Source: UBA8389 sp035719105 (GTDB lineage: Bacteria; Bacteroidota; Bacteroidia; Bacteroidales; UBA1402). From it: a stretch of DNA of 64,000 nucleotides. This document shows positions 54,223-63,977 of the stretch, one piece after another; position 1 is the stretch's first letter, and every line of letters starts with the position of its first letter. Location of the stretch: NCBI GenBank assembly GCA_035719105.1, contig DASTGN010000004.1:806001-870000 (forward strand), given 5' to 3'. The position numbers and the translations under genes are program-made. The notes under the pieces are model-generated. The model saw only the letters and a program-made list of their open reading frames with translations. It did no database searches and was not told the DNA's origin.

Positions 54223-54755
54223 TCTTTTTCGAAAAAGGAGAAGTGAACGCTCCCGTACTTGCGCATTTCTTTGAAAAACGGATGCTGGCTGAAGTCGGTG
54301 GCCTTGCCATGTTCGACCAAAAGCAGACCATCTTCGGCTAAAAGTCCGGATGCAAAAATCAAATCAGGAATGTTGGACATTTTTTCATCCGCATAAGGTG
54401 CATCTGCAAAAATCAAATCGAATTTGACTCCCGAGGAACTGATAAATCGATAGGCATCTCCGTTGACAACTGTGCAATTCGCAACGTTCAGTTTGTGAGC
54501 AACTTCCTGAATAAATCGCACGTGTGGTGCATATTGTTCCACGAAAGCTACGGATTTGACACCGCGAGATAGGAATTCGAATCCGATGCTGCCAGTCCCC
54601 GCAAAAAGATCCAAAACGCGTAATTCTTCGAAATCCAAGCGGTTGGAAAGTATGTTGAACAAATTTTCCTTGGCAAAATCGGTAGTTGGCCTGGCCTTCA
54701 AATTTTTAGGTAGCTGAAAGCTTCGACCACGAAAGTTACCGCTTACAATTCTCAT
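54219..54755 (-). CDS. rsmD: 16S rRNA (guanine-N2) methyltransferase RsmD
   Basis: The 178-residue SAM-dependent enzyme has the RsmD N-terminus MRIVSGNFRGRSF, the RPTTDFAKENLFNIL segment, and the SAM-binding LDLFAGTGSIGFE. Motif IV reads ADAPY instead of the usual DPPY/DPPF, a change at the first proline. It methylates G966 of 16S rRNA. It overlaps the DUF3822 gene by 4 bp (ATGA), so the two are coupled. Confidence 0.93.
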   Translation of the reverse strand: MRIVSGNFRGRSFQLPKNLKARPTTDFAKENLFNILSNRLDFEELRVLDLFAGTGSIGFEFLSRGVKSVAFVEQYAPHVRFIQEVAHKLNVANCTVVNGDAYRFISSSGVKFDLIFADAPYADEKMSNIPDLIFASGLLAEDGLLLVEHGKATDFSQHPFFKEMRKYGSVHFSFFEKD

Positions 54756-55588
54756 GCTTCACGCTTTTTAAAAAATTCTTCATCCTCTTCCTCATTCTCA
54801 TCTTCCTCCTGTTTATCTTCTTTGGCTATTCTAAAAAGTGAATCTGGTCTTAAAGAGAATTCAGCTTCAAACAAATGAGCAATGTATGGCGAAAGCAAGG
54901 CTTGCAATTCGGAATAGGACATGGTTGAGTCGCTGCAGATGTATGTCTGTACGGTGGCAGGATCCAAACCTACCTGCTCCAGGCATCGAAGCAGAAAATA
55001 AGCGATTTCTTCCGAATTGCGTACTACAAACGTATTGGCAAAGAGCATACGGCGGGTGTCAGCCATGAATACTTGCATGTGGTGACCATAGAAATGTGCG
55101 GTCATTGTAGAAATGTCTGACTTGGCAGCCTGATGATAGGTCCAATTGGCAATCAAATAACTGCTGGACCATAAGGTCATGTTGGGCAAGTATTTTTCCA
55201 ATTGGCGATCTCTTTCAGCAGCTATTTCCCAACAAAACATTTGTTTGCCATCATCGAACGGTGCCGTATAAATTTGCATTTCCCCTTCGTCTCCATTCTG
55301 AAAACGAAAATAATCTTCCAAAGTACGATCGTCAGCTACTTTATTGGGTACCAGCATAAACCGACTGGTGAAGTCGATGACGGAGACTTTTAAGTCAGGT
55401 CTGGCTGTCCATTTATTATCTTTCAGAAAGGCCACCAATTTATCTGGAAAATCGATGGGAGCGAAAATTCGTAGTTTCGAGATGCTGGTTCCTCTTGCCG
55501 AAACCTTACCGAACAAAAACCCTTCCGGTGTGGCACGGATGATCAATTGCTTCAATGAATTGGGAGCGGGTTTGCCGGTGTCCTGCAT
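54752..55588 (-). CDS. DUF3822 family protein
   Basis: The 278-residue cytoplasmic protein has no signal peptide. It has an actin/ASKHA-like arrangement of strands and helices, in keeping with DUF3822, a Bacteroidota family commonly next to rsmD. The C-terminus is very acidic (EDKQEEDENEEEDEEFFKKREA, in two parts). No catalytic motif is visible. Coupling to rsmD suggests shared expression, but nothing in the sequence proves a role in ribosome modification. Confidence 0.8.
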   Translation of the reverse strand: MQDTGKPAPNSLKQLIIRATPEGFLFGKVSARGTSISKLRIFAPIDFPDKLVAFLKDNKWTARPDLKVSVIDFTSRFMLVPNKVADDRTLEDYFRFQNGDEGEMQIYTAPFDDGKQMFCWEIAAERDRQLEKYLPNMTLWSSSYLIANWTYHQAAKSDISTMTAHFYGHHMQVFMADTRRMLFANTFVVRNSEEIAYFLLRCLEQVGLDPATVQTYICSDSTMSYSELQALLSPYIAHLFEAEFSLRPDSLFRIAKEDKQEEDENEEEDEEFFKKREA

Positions 55589-55690
55589 GGGTGGTTCAAG
55601 GTGCCAACGGGCTAAGTTTTCCCGAAAGCGTTCACAAAATTAGCAAATGAAACGGAAACGCACTACTTTTAAGGTCAATAATTTCCCTCG

Positions 55691-57124
55691 ATGATAGCCC
55701 CTCAACTCGCTGAGCACATTGCCCATTTTTTCCCGTTCGAACCCACGCCTGAACAACATGAAGCCTTGCAGCGATTGTCTGTATTCATGCTGACTGGAAC
55801 CGATCAACAAGTCTTTTTGTTGAAAGGATATGCCGGCACCGGTAAAACAAGTCTCATCAGTGCCTTGATTCGTTATTTGGATGAACGTAAAGTCGGATGT
55901 GAGTTGTTGGCACCTACTGGTCGAGCTGCCAAAGTCTTGGCTTCCTACAGCGGTCATCCTGCCTTGACCATCCATAAGAAAATTTATCGAAAGGCCGTGG
56001 TTTCAGGAGACGAAGGCGGTTTTTCCTTAAATTTCAACAAACACAAGGATACTTTTTTCATCGTGGACGAAGCGTCTATGATAGCCAACGGTGGGGGAGA
56101 GAACTCTGCATTCGGAAGTGGTCGATTGCTCGAAGATTTGTTGGAATTTGTTTATTCTGGCGAAAATTGCCGGTTGATCCTGATGGGAGATACGGCCCAA
56201 TTACCCCCTGTAGGCCAAGCCTTAAGCCCAGCTCTGGATCCGATTCAACTACGTACCTTAGGCATGGAAGCAATCGGCATCGAGTTGACCCAGGTATTGC
56301 GTCAAGCCGGCGACAGTGGCATTCTTCAAAATGCCACTGCATTGCGCGAATCCATTCGAAACGACAAGGTAAAGGAACTACCTCAGTTGCAAATCAATAA
56401 AGTGGATGTCTTTCGACTCGGAGGAGACGAACTGATGGATACACTCACGGCTTCCTACGCCAAAGTTGGCATTGAGGAAAGCAAAATCGTCTGTCCATCC
56501 AACAAACGAGCGGTACTTTTCAACAAAGGCATTCGCAACTCGGTGCTTTATAAAGAAGACGAAATTACCAGTGGTGACTATTTGCTCGTGGCTAAGAACA
56601 ATTACCTCTGGTCGGAACCCTACAAAGAAATTCCCTTCATTGCCAACGGTGACTTAGTGGAAGTGGTCAGGGTTCGAAAACACTACGAAATGTATGGTTT
56701 CCGCTTTGCCGATATGGAAGTGCGCTTTCCGGAATACAACTGGGAACTTGAGGTGCGGGTACTGTTGGATTCGCTTTCTTCAGAGTCCCCAGCGCTGGAT
56801 AGACCTTCGCAAGAGCGGTTGTATCAGGATGTTGTTCAAGATTATGCGCCGCAGTGCAAAACGAAACGAGAATTGTATTTGCGGCTTAAAAGTGACCCTT
56901 GGCTCAACGCTCTTCAGGTGAAATACGGTTACGCCTTCACTTGTCACAAAGCGCAAGGCGGGCAGTGGAAAGACGTTTTCCTCGACCAAGGGTATGTCAC
57001 GGAGGAACGCATGGGCTTGGATTACTACCGTTGGCTTTATACTGCCATGACCAGGGCAACCGAACGAATCTTTTTAGTGAACTTCAAGGATGAATTCATA
57101 AAAAACCCTCCGGCTAATGGTTAG
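55691..57124 (+). CDS. RecD-like superfamily 1 DNA helicase
   Basis: The 477-residue protein has Walker A KGYAGTGKTS, motif Ia LLAPTGRAAKVL, Walker B FIVDEASMI, motif III LMGDTAQLPPVG, and the C-terminal UvrD_C_2 motif FTCHKAQGGQW ending in AMTRATERIFLV. This is the RecD2/Dda-like SF1B class, 5'-3' helicases of DNA repair or replication. It lacks the long N-terminal region of full RecD2, so it is a compact form. It is divergent from DUF3822 and ends in a shared terminator. Confidence 0.9.
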   Translation: MIAPQLAEHIAHFFPFEPTPEQHEALQRLSVFMLTGTDQQVFLLKGYAGTGKTSLISALIRYLDERKVGCELLAPTGRAAKVLASYSGHPALTIHKKIYRKAVVSGDEGGFSLNFNKHKDTFFIVDEASMIANGGGENSAFGSGRLLEDLLEFVYSGENCRLILMGDTAQLPPVGQALSPALDPIQLRTLGMEAIGIELTQVLRQAGDSGILQNATALRESIRNDKVKELPQLQINKVDVFRLGGDELMDTLTASYAKVGIEESKIVCPSNKRAVLFNKGIRNSVLYKEDEITSGDYLLVAKNNYLWSEPYKEIPFIANGDLVEVVRVRKHYEMYGFRFADMEVRFPEYNWELEVRVLLDSLSSESPALDRPSQERLYQDVVQDYAPQCKTKRELYLRLKSDPWLNALQVKYGYAFTCHKAQGGQWKDVFLDQGYVTEERMGLDYYRWLYTAMTRATERIFLVNFKDEFIKNPPANG

Positions 57125-57136
57125 GCGGAGGGTTTT
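57102..57136. terminator. bidirectional terminator between the RecD-like helicase and RND pump genes
   Basis: AAAACCCTCCG pairs with CGGAGGGTTTT (11 bp) around a 12-base loop, with A-rich and T-rich flanks, so it can work in both directions. The stem includes the last codons and the stop of the helicase gene and ends 20 bp before the RND gene stop. Confidence 0.8.
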
Positions 57137-57155
57137 CTTCAGTGATTCAAAAAAC

Positions 57156-60100
57156 TCAAATTTCTACTTCTTCGATATCAGTTGTGTCTAGGTCGATTGC
57201 AACTTTGTTCTTGCGGAATGTTTTGTTGAACCAATCTTTCATTTTGTCAGTTGCGTAATAAACAACAGGTACTACAACCAGTGTCAGCAAGAGTGAACTG
57301 GTCAAGCCACCGATGATAACCCAAGCCAAACCGTTTTTGCTTTCGGCTGATGCGCCCGTTGCCAAAGCTATAGGTAGCATACCGAAAATCATGGATAAGG
57401 TGGTCATCAGAATCGGGCGGAGACGTTCCTGGCCGGCTGCAATCAAAGCATCTGTGATGTTGCGTCCGAGTGCACGCTGTTGATTGGTGAAGTCAACCAG
57501 TAAAATAGCATTCTTGGCTACTAACCCAATGAGCATGACCAAGCCGATCATAGAGAATATGTTCATCGTACTTCCACTCAAGGCCAGTGCAAGCAAAGCT
57601 CCTACGATGGCGAAGGGTATGGAAAACAAGACTACAAACGGATAGAGGTAGGAGTTGTACAAAGCTACCATGACTAGGTAAACCAATACTAACGCTAATA
57701 TCATCGCGATACCGAAACTAGCAAAGGCATCACCCTGCTGCTTCATTTGTCCTAAATAACTGAACTCAACATCTTGGTTGTGAATGTTATTGCTAATGGT
57801 TTCTTTGATTTCTGAACCTACTGTTCCAATCGGACGTCCTACTACACCAGCTTTGACAGTCAAACTTGAAACACGGTCGTAGCGTTCCAACTTATTTGGC
57901 CCAAGTGTCTGTTCAATAGTGGCAAAGTTCTGCAATTCAATGGATTGACCTTTCGAATTAACAAAAGTAAGCATCTTGATATCCTCTGGATTTCTGCGGC
58001 TGGTTTCGTCAAAACGAAGATTTATATCATATTCTTCATTCTTTTCCGAGTATTTCATGTCTGAATTGCCGGCAAAAGAGAGTCGGAGCGAATTGGCAAC
58101 ATCAAAGACCGAAAGGCCAAGCTGGGACATTTTGACCCTGTCCAGTGAGATTCTCATTTCAGGCTTGCTTTTTTCGATGGAAAGCTTCACATTGACCGTT
58201 CCTGGAATATTTTTGATGAGGCGCATCACACTGTCGGCCTCCACATACAGCGTGTTCATGTCGGTTCCACGGAGTAACACTTGGATGGGTGAGTCCGTAT
58301 TCATCCCCGAAGAAGACGTTGCTGAAACCGTGGCACGAATGCCAGGTATTTTCATGATTTCATTCTGAAGCATCGCTCCATATTGTTCGGTGCTTACTTT
58401 ACGATCTTTCTTATCGACTATTTTGACGCTGATTTCACTCTTGTCGGCTTCGTTGGAACCCATCATACTACTGCTGCTGGTGTAACCAACACGGGTGGAA
58501 ACTCGGAGTACCTCGGGTTTTCTGAACAGCAAATTCTCGACCTCTATGGTTTTTAAGTTGGTCTGATACAAGTTGTTCTGTTGGTCAGTTTCCAGTTTCA
58601 CCATCAATTCTCCTCTGTCACTGTTCGGCATGAATTCCATACCTATAAAGCCAAAAGGTATCAACATGATGGATGCGATGACAAGTAAGAATGCAAACGA
58701 CCAAGTTGCCAGTTTGTGACGCAACCCCCAACGGAGAATCTGTTCGTATTTGCGGACGGTGGCATTAAAGACACCTTCAAAACCCAGTGCCAGTCGGCCC
58801 ATAAACCGCTTCTTGGACAATTTTTCCTTTCGGCTGAACCGTGATGCCAGCAGTGGCGTCAGGGTGAAAGACACGAATAAGCTCATCAATGTTGAAAATA
58901 CGATGACCAGTGAAAATTCACGCAGCATGTTTCCAATCATACCGTTCACCAGCGCGATTGGTACGAATACCACCACGTCCACCAAAGTGATGGCTACAGC
59001 TGTGAAACTGATTTCAGCACGTCCGTCAATGGCTGCCTGCCTTCGACTCTTGCCCATTTCCAAATGTCGATGTATGTTTTCGAGCACCACAATAGAATCG
59101 TCCACCAGAATCCCAATGACCAAAGAAAGTGCTAATAACGTCATCAAGTTGAGGGAGAAGTCGAAGATATACATGGCTGCGAACACCGAGATGATGGATG
59201 CGGGGATGGAAACCATTACAATCATGGAATTGCGTACACTGTGCAGAAAGAAGAACATCACAAACGCAACTAGCAAAATAGCCAGTCCAAGGTCTTTTAC
59301 TACGGCATTTGCCGACTCAAGCGTATGAGTGGATGAGTCGTTAGATACATTGAACATGAGTTGATTCTTGGAATATGTCGATTCCAAAACGCTGATTTCC
59401 TTATTGATCTGTTGACAGACATCAACAGTGTTTGCATCGGATTGTTTCTGGATGATTATACCGATGGAGCTAATATTGTTCACACGGTTGATGGTGGACA
59501 CTTCGGCGGTACCGTCATAGACATCGGCAACATCTTCCAGATAAACAACAGTTCCTGTCGCAGTTTTAGCGATGGCGACTTTACGCAGTTGTTCCACGTT
59601 CTGGATTTTTCCACCCAACCGAACCGTATATTGACTCTTTTCATTTTCAATTTTACCAGTCGGGAGCTCCAAATTAGAGTTGCCCAATGCTAAATAAACA
59701 GATGCGATGGGGATTTTGTATCCTTCCAGTTTCTGCTTGTCAATGTTTATTCGAATCTCGCGTTCCGTTCCGCCAATTAGAGTTACCTGTCCTACACCAT
59801 TCAATTTGGAAAGTTGTGCCTTGATCTGATCTTTGGTCAATTGGTACAATTCCGTTGCTGGCATTTTGGCAGTCAAACCAATCTGCATCACAGGAATATC
59901 ATTGGTTGAAAACGTAGATAGAGAAGGTGTTTTGGCATTGGTCGGCAATAAAGTGACAACCGTATTCACTTTGCGTTGAGCTTCCTGAAGGGCGACGTTG
60001 ATGTCGGTTCCAGAATTCAGTGTTATTGTGATGACGGAAAAGCCTTCTTGGGAGGAGGAAGCCATGTTGTCCACATTTTCCAACGAGGATAAGGCATCTT

Positions 60101-60302
60101 CCAACTTCTTGGTGACGGAACTTTCCACATCGGCGGCGGATGCGCCGGGATAGACCGTCATGACTGCTACGATCGGCACATCGATTTTGGGAAGTAAGTC
60201 GTATTTCAATAATGAATACGACAGGACACCTGCGATGGCCAATATGGCAAATATTACAGCGACCAGCGTGGGTCGCTTTATGGACAATTCGGTTATTGAC
60301 AT
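57156..60302 (-). CDS. RND family efflux pump (HAE1 class), second system
   Basis: The protein has 1048 residues from ATG 60302 (MSITELSIKRPTLVAV). The two-fold RND arrangement is clear, with proton-relay aspartates in GILVDDSIVV and the lysine in GLVAKNAILL. The C-terminus (DTTDIEEVEI) is acidic. It differs clearly from the pump at 28196-31252. It is the last gene of tetR-tolC-mfp-rnd, and the stop lies in the shared terminator region. The substrate is unknown. Confidence 0.95.
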   Translation of the reverse strand: MSITELSIKRPTLVAVIFAILAIAGVLSYSLLKYDLLPKIDVPIVAVMTVYPGASAADVESSVTKKLEDALSSLENVDNMASSSQEGFSVITITLNSGTDINVALQEAQRKVNTVVTLLPTNAKTPSLSTFSTNDIPVMQIGLTAKMPATELYQLTKDQIKAQLSKLNGVGQVTLIGGTEREIRINIDKQKLEGYKIPIASVYLALGNSNLELPTGKIENEKSQYTVRLGGKIQNVEQLRKVAIAKTATGTVVYLEDVADVYDGTAEVSTINRVNNISSIGIIIQKQSDANTVDVCQQINKEISVLESTYSKNQLMFNVSNDSSTHTLESANAVVKDLGLAILLVAFVMFFFLHSVRNSMIVMVSIPASIISVFAAMYIFDFSLNLMTLLALSLVIGILVDDSIVVLENIHRHLEMGKSRRQAAIDGRAEISFTAVAITLVDVVVFVPIALVNGMIGNMLREFSLVIVFSTLMSLFVSFTLTPLLASRFSRKEKLSKKRFMGRLALGFEGVFNATVRKYEQILRWGLRHKLATWSFAFLLVIASIMLIPFGFIGMEFMPNSDRGELMVKLETDQQNNLYQTNLKTIEVENLLFRKPEVLRVSTRVGYTSSSSMMGSNEADKSEISVKIVDKKDRKVSTEQYGAMLQNEIMKIPGIRATVSATSSSGMNTDSPIQVLLRGTDMNTLYVEADSVMRLIKNIPGTVNVKLSIEKSKPEMRISLDRVKMSQLGLSVFDVANSLRLSFAGNSDMKYSEKNEEYDINLRFDETSRRNPEDIKMLTFVNSKGQSIELQNFATIEQTLGPNKLERYDRVSSLTVKAGVVGRPIGTVGSEIKETISNNIHNQDVEFSYLGQMKQQGDAFASFGIAMILALVLVYLVMVALYNSYLYPFVVLFSIPFAIVGALLALALSGSTMNIFSMIGLVMLIGLVAKNAILLVDFTNQQRALGRNITDALIAAGQERLRPILMTTLSMIFGMLPIALATGASAESKNGLAWVIIGGLTSSLLLTLVVVPVVYYATDKMKDWFNKTFRKNKVAIDLDTTDIEEVEI

Positions 60303-60312
60303 GATGCTGCGA

Positions 60313-61365
60313 TTACTTATTGGGTGCAATGGAGACGGTCATTCCGTCTATAAGGTTTATCTGGCCGGCGGTCACTACTTGTTCTCCTTTGGCCAAACCT
60401 TTGGAAACGAAGAGTACTTTTTCATTGCCGCCAATAACAAGGATGTCACGTATTTGCGCTTTACCATTCTTGACGACATATACTTTTGCATTCTTAGAAC
60501 TTCCAAGCAACGCTTCACGAGGGATGCTTAAGGCTGTACCTTTTCCAGGAATATCGATGGTCACATTGGCAAATGTGCCGGCTTTTAGTTTGCCATTATT
60601 GTTGATAACCACTTCCACAGGGTAATTGTGTGAATCGTCACCTTTCGAGGCAATGTAGGTTACTTTTCCTTCAAACGTTTTGTCCGGGAATGCTTCGCAA
60701 ACAACACTTGCTTTGTCTCCGGTAGAAAGTTTATAGACGTTTGATTCGGAAACGTACATACGGATTTTCAAACGGGAGATGTCTAAAAGGCGTACAACGG
60801 GGCTGCCGATATTAACAAAAGCACCTTTTTCAACATTCTTTTCGGTGATGATGCCGCTTATTGGAGCGGTGATGGTAGCATCAGCCAATTGTTTTTTGGC
60901 TTGTTCGAGCTGAATTTGAGCCGTGGTGTTCGACATTCTGGCGTCTTCTATTTGCTGTTGAGTCATCGTGCCGCCTTGAAAAAGGCTTTCGTAACGAATC
61001 AGATCGCGCTGTTGTTTGTCTGCATTCAACTTTGAAGTTTGTACCGTAAGTTCTTTGATACGGTTGTCGATGGTGGCAATAACGGAACCCTTGGATTTGG
61101 TTTGCCCCAACTCGGCATTCAGACTTGTAATCTGTCCTGCCGCCTGCGCCGAAATAAGAACTTCGGTAAACGGGTTGAGCGTTCCTGTCAAGTTTAGGCT
61201 GGTTCCGGTGGATGTCTCTCCAACTTCAGCAGCGCTGACTACGATTTCAGAAGAAATGAGATTGGCTTTACCAGCGTTGATTTTTTCATGGCTTCTTTTA
61301 AGCATGAACCCGGCTCCTACCAACACTAAAACGATGATTATAATACTGATGATGCGATTTTTCAT
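60313..61365 (-). CDS. RND efflux periplasmic adaptor, second system
   Basis: The 350-residue protein has an N-terminal anchor (IISIIIIVLVLVGAGFML). The lipoyl-domain halves (AQAAGQITSLNAELGQTKSKG and TITAPISGIITEKNVEKGAFV, in short parts) lie around a helical hairpin (about 95-150). The membrane-proximal barrel follows. It lies 14 bp after the TolC-family gene and 10 bp before the pump. The order channel-adaptor-pump is the reverse of the first RND operon. Confidence 0.92.
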   Translation of the reverse strand: MKNRIISIIIIVLVLVGAGFMLKRSHEKINAGKANLISSEIVVSAAEVGETSTGTSLNLTGTLNPFTEVLISAQAAGQITSLNAELGQTKSKGSVIATIDNRIKELTVQTSKLNADKQQRDLIRYESLFQGGTMTQQQIEDARMSNTTAQIQLEQAKKQLADATITAPISGIITEKNVEKGAFVNIGSPVVRLLDISRLKIRMYVSESNVYKLSTGDKASVVCEAFPDKTFEGKVTYIASKGDDSHNYPVEVVINNNGKLKAGTFANVTIDIPGKGTALSIPREALLGSSKNAKVYVVKNGKAQIRDILVIGGNEKVLFVSKGLAKGEQVVTAGQINLIDGMTVSIAPNK

Positions 61366-61378
61366 TGCGCTGTTTTTA

Positions 61379-62716
61379 TTATTTGTTTATATAATTCAAA
61401 AGGTTGCCTTTGCCCTGTTCCAGATTGATTCGGGCAATGTAAAGTGTTAAAAGCTTAGAAAAATAATTATTGGTGCTTTCGTTATATGCATTTTCAGCCT
61501 GAACCAAATCGAGCGAAGTGGCCACTCCCTGCTGATATTGGAGTTGGGTATTCTTGTAAACACTTTCCGACAAGGTCAAATTTTCTTTTTCGTTCTGAAT
61601 GTTGTTTACGGCTGTGCGGTATTGGTTCTCATAATTGGACAAATCCACTTGAATGGCTTGTTTGCTTTGTTCCATTTTCACCTTGCTTTTTTGAATGTTC
61701 AAGTTGGCCTGCGCGATGCGTTGTTGGCGTTGAAGACCATCGAAAATGGGAATTCTTAGGCTGAAAATCAATGCGGAACTGGTGAACCATGGCTGGCTGG
61801 AATCCAGAAAGTTCATTTCTTTACGTTGAGCGCTACTGGCTAAATTGGCAGTGAAATTAAGTGATGGCAGGTATCCAGCCTTGTTTCTTTCCTTATCGGC
61901 TTCAAAAGCTTTCAATGCAATTTCCTGAAGTTGGTAATCGGTACGGTTTTCTACTTTGAAATCACTCAATAATGCCTCCAGCGATTGATTGTCAATGCTC
62001 ATAACGGTGTCTGTCAGCGCAATGGCTGTTGATACCGGCATTCCCATGTAATTTTTTAAATTGCTGAGGGATTGAGCGTAATTCAGTTCGGCTTGCTGAA
62101 CTTGTGATTTCAGGTTGTTAAAACTGACGCGAATTTTATCGACATCAATTTGTTTTGCCATGCCGTTCTGAAAACGTAGTTCTGTCGAAGTCAATTGTTT
62201 GGCGGAAGTGCTGAGGGTCGAACGTAAAGTGCTGAGTTGTTTGCCAATAACCAACGTTTGGAAATAAGTGACACTGATGCTGTAGGCCGATTGTTCCTTA
62301 GTCATTTTCAAAGATTGTTGAGCTTGGGTTTCACTCAGTTTGGACGCTTTAAGTGCTAAGGGAAAAGTCGGATCAAACAATTTCTGAGTCAGTTGAACAG
62401 ATCCTCCTAAATTGTATTGTGTACCAAACTGCACTTTTAACATCTCGGTCGACCCCGGGTTTAGAAAGTCAGGAATCAATTGCGTGGGCAGGAGAATGTT
62501 GTCTGTGTAAGTGGCGGATCCGTCAATTTGGGGAAGCATGCTTCCGATTTGCTCCTTGACTTTACGACCCGCTATTTCCACGTCGTAATTGGCATTCACG
62601 ATGTTTCCATTTGCTTTGTTAGCGTAATCGATGCATTGTTTAAGCGAAAACCCTTCGCCAAATGCCAGTATGGGCAATGCACACAATGCAGTTAATAAGA
62701 AAGTTTTTTTATTCAT
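61379..62716 (-). CDS. TolC-family outer-membrane channel, second system
   Basis: The 445-residue protein has a signal peptide (ALCALPILAFGE). The TolC fold follows with FSLKQCIDYANKANGNIVNA and long helices (QGVATSLDLVQAENAYNEST, in split segments, near the C-terminus). It is the outer-membrane exit for the following adaptor and pump. It lies 26 bp after the TetR gene; a GTGTGA repeat is visible in that gap. Confidence 0.92.
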   Translation of the reverse strand: MNKKTFLLTALCALPILAFGEGFSLKQCIDYANKANGNIVNANYDVEIAGRKVKEQIGSMLPQIDGSATYTDNILLPTQLIPDFLNPGSTEMLKVQFGTQYNLGGSVQLTQKLFDPTFPLALKASKLSETQAQQSLKMTKEQSAYSISVTYFQTLVIGKQLSTLRSTLSTSAKQLTSTELRFQNGMAKQIDVDKIRVSFNNLKSQVQQAELNYAQSLSNLKNYMGMPVSTAIALTDTVMSIDNQSLEALLSDFKVENRTDYQLQEIALKAFEADKERNKAGYLPSLNFTANLASSAQRKEMNFLDSSQPWFTSSALIFSLRIPIFDGLQRQQRIAQANLNIQKSKVKMEQSKQAIQVDLSNYENQYRTAVNNIQNEKENLTLSESVYKNTQLQYQQGVATSLDLVQAENAYNESTNNYFSKLLTLYIARINLEQGKGNLLNYINK

Positions 62717-62741
62717 ATTTCTAATAAAGGTGTGAGATCAA

Positions 62742-63338
62742 TTAAAGTGTGATGCTGTTTAGGAATCGTTCGATAAACGATTTGTAGAGTTCTCTTGGGG
62801 AGAAGGGTAGGTCTTTAGAATGTGGATTAGGGTGGCCTTCAAACATCAGAATGGCACTAATCGTTCCATTCATTAAGCAAATCCAATTGAATATCAATGG
62901 AATAATGTCACAACCTTCTTTTTTTGTGATGGTGACGAAAATATCTTTGATGGCAGTCATGCCTTTGATGACTTCGTCCCCGGGCTTACGACGCTCGAGG
63001 CTGAACATAAGTTGGTACAAAACCTTGTTGTTGAAAGCGAAGTCCCAATGGCGTAAGGATATTTCCAAAAGCGATGCTTTGGGCTCCAGGTTGAGATCAA
63101 AAACGGATTGGTATTCATTGAACAAGGTGATGTAGCCATTGTGAATGATTTCAGCAATCAATTCTTCCTTGTTCTCGAAATGTTCGTAAACGATTGGTGC
63201 TGTGTATTCGATGGCATCGGCTATTTTCCTTATAGTCAATGCATGCCAACCTTCTTTTTCTGCAATGCTGATTGCTGCAGCCAGCATAGCATTTCGGAGA
63301 TTCTCTTTGTCACGAATTTTGCGTTCCTGATGTCCCAT
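62742..63338 (-). CDS. TetR-family transcriptional regulator
   Basis: The 198-residue protein has an N-terminal TetR HTH (AMLAAAISIAEKEGWHALTIRKIADAIEYTAPIVYEHFENKEEL, with the ALTIRKIADAI helix-turn-helix). A helical ligand-binding C-terminal domain follows. It is the first gene of the tetR-tolC-mfp-rnd operon, so it is expected to repress the pump and itself and to be released by a pump substrate. No clean inverted-repeat operator was found upstream by eye. Confidence 0.93.
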   Translation of the reverse strand: MGHQERKIRDKENLRNAMLAAAISIAEKEGWHALTIRKIADAIEYTAPIVYEHFENKEELIAEIIHNGYITLFNEYQSVFDLNLEPKASLLEISLRHWDFAFNNKVLYQLMFSLERRKPGDEVIKGMTAIKDIFVTITKKEGCDIIPLIFNWICLMNGTISAILMFEGHPNPHSKDLPFSPRELYKSFIERFLNSITL

Positions 63339-63372
63339 TTTATACTATTGGTAAAAAATCTAACAATGTTCG

Positions 63373-63380
63373 CAAAAGTA
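63373..63380 (-). promoter_or_regulatory. -7 box upstream of the TetR-headed RND operon
   Basis: On the minus strand TACTTTTG (63380-63373) matches TAnnTTTG and lies 34 bases before the tetR ATG. The -33 region is ATTC instead of TTG. Bases 63339-63467 hold nothing else I recognise. Confidence 0.4.
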
Positions 63381-63467
63381 CAAAGAAGTTTGATATGTGG
63401 AATGGAAAAGATTAAATTTTGAAGTTAAAAGTTTCTTTTTTTGGAAATTTAACAATGGTGACGCTTG

Positions 63468-63977
63468 TCAAATAAAAAACTGCATGGTGATGGACATTCC
63501 GTTTAATAACGCGTGAAGCAAGTAGGTGGAAAGAAATGGATCACCTTTTTTTGATCGGATATGATATGTAAATTGAAACACCATTCCCATTATTGTGGCT
63601 GCGATAAAATAATGCACGCTGATAAAATGGAAGCTACCGAAAACCATCCCGGGTAGTAAGATGGTAAGCCAAGCATGACGCTTCATAAATTCAAACAAGT
63701 TTAGAAAGTAATAGGGCATGGCTTGAAATAAAAAAGTTTCCAACAGAGGGGATAGTATGGCAACAATCAAGTATCTGAACCAAATATTTTCTGGCAAACC
63801 CAATTTTGAATAGTCCGTTTCGGGTAGATTCAAGTATTCCTCCAAGTAAAAAGTTGGGATGAATAAAGCAATCAACAGGATATAGGCTATTGGCACATAC
63901 AGATAAAAGGGCATGGTTTCTGCCAACTTGATGCTTTTAGCTATGATTCTTTTCGTTTGATTTTCAGATGTTTCCAT
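63468..63977 (-). CDS. CPBP-family intramembrane protease-like protein
   Basis: The protein has 169 residues from ATG 63977 (METSENQTKR); a longer frame exists to 63998. It has about four to five membrane helices. The usual CPBP motif EExxxR appears as ETFLFQ, while the second motif FxxxH is kept (FGSFHF), and HALLNG lies near the end. Glutamate and histidine metal ligands are therefore partly retained. Proteolytic activity is uncertain, and a protein-binding role is possible. It lies upstream of tetR in the same direction, with a 129-bp gap. Confidence 0.78.
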   Translation of the reverse strand: METSENQTKRIIAKSIKLAETMPFYLYVPIAYILLIALFIPTFYLEEYLNLPETDYSKLGLPENIWFRYLIVAILSPLLETFLFQAMPYYFLNLFEFMKRHAWLTILLPGMVFGSFHFISVHYFIAATIMGMVFQFTYHIRSKKGDPFLSTYLLHALLNGMSITMQFFI

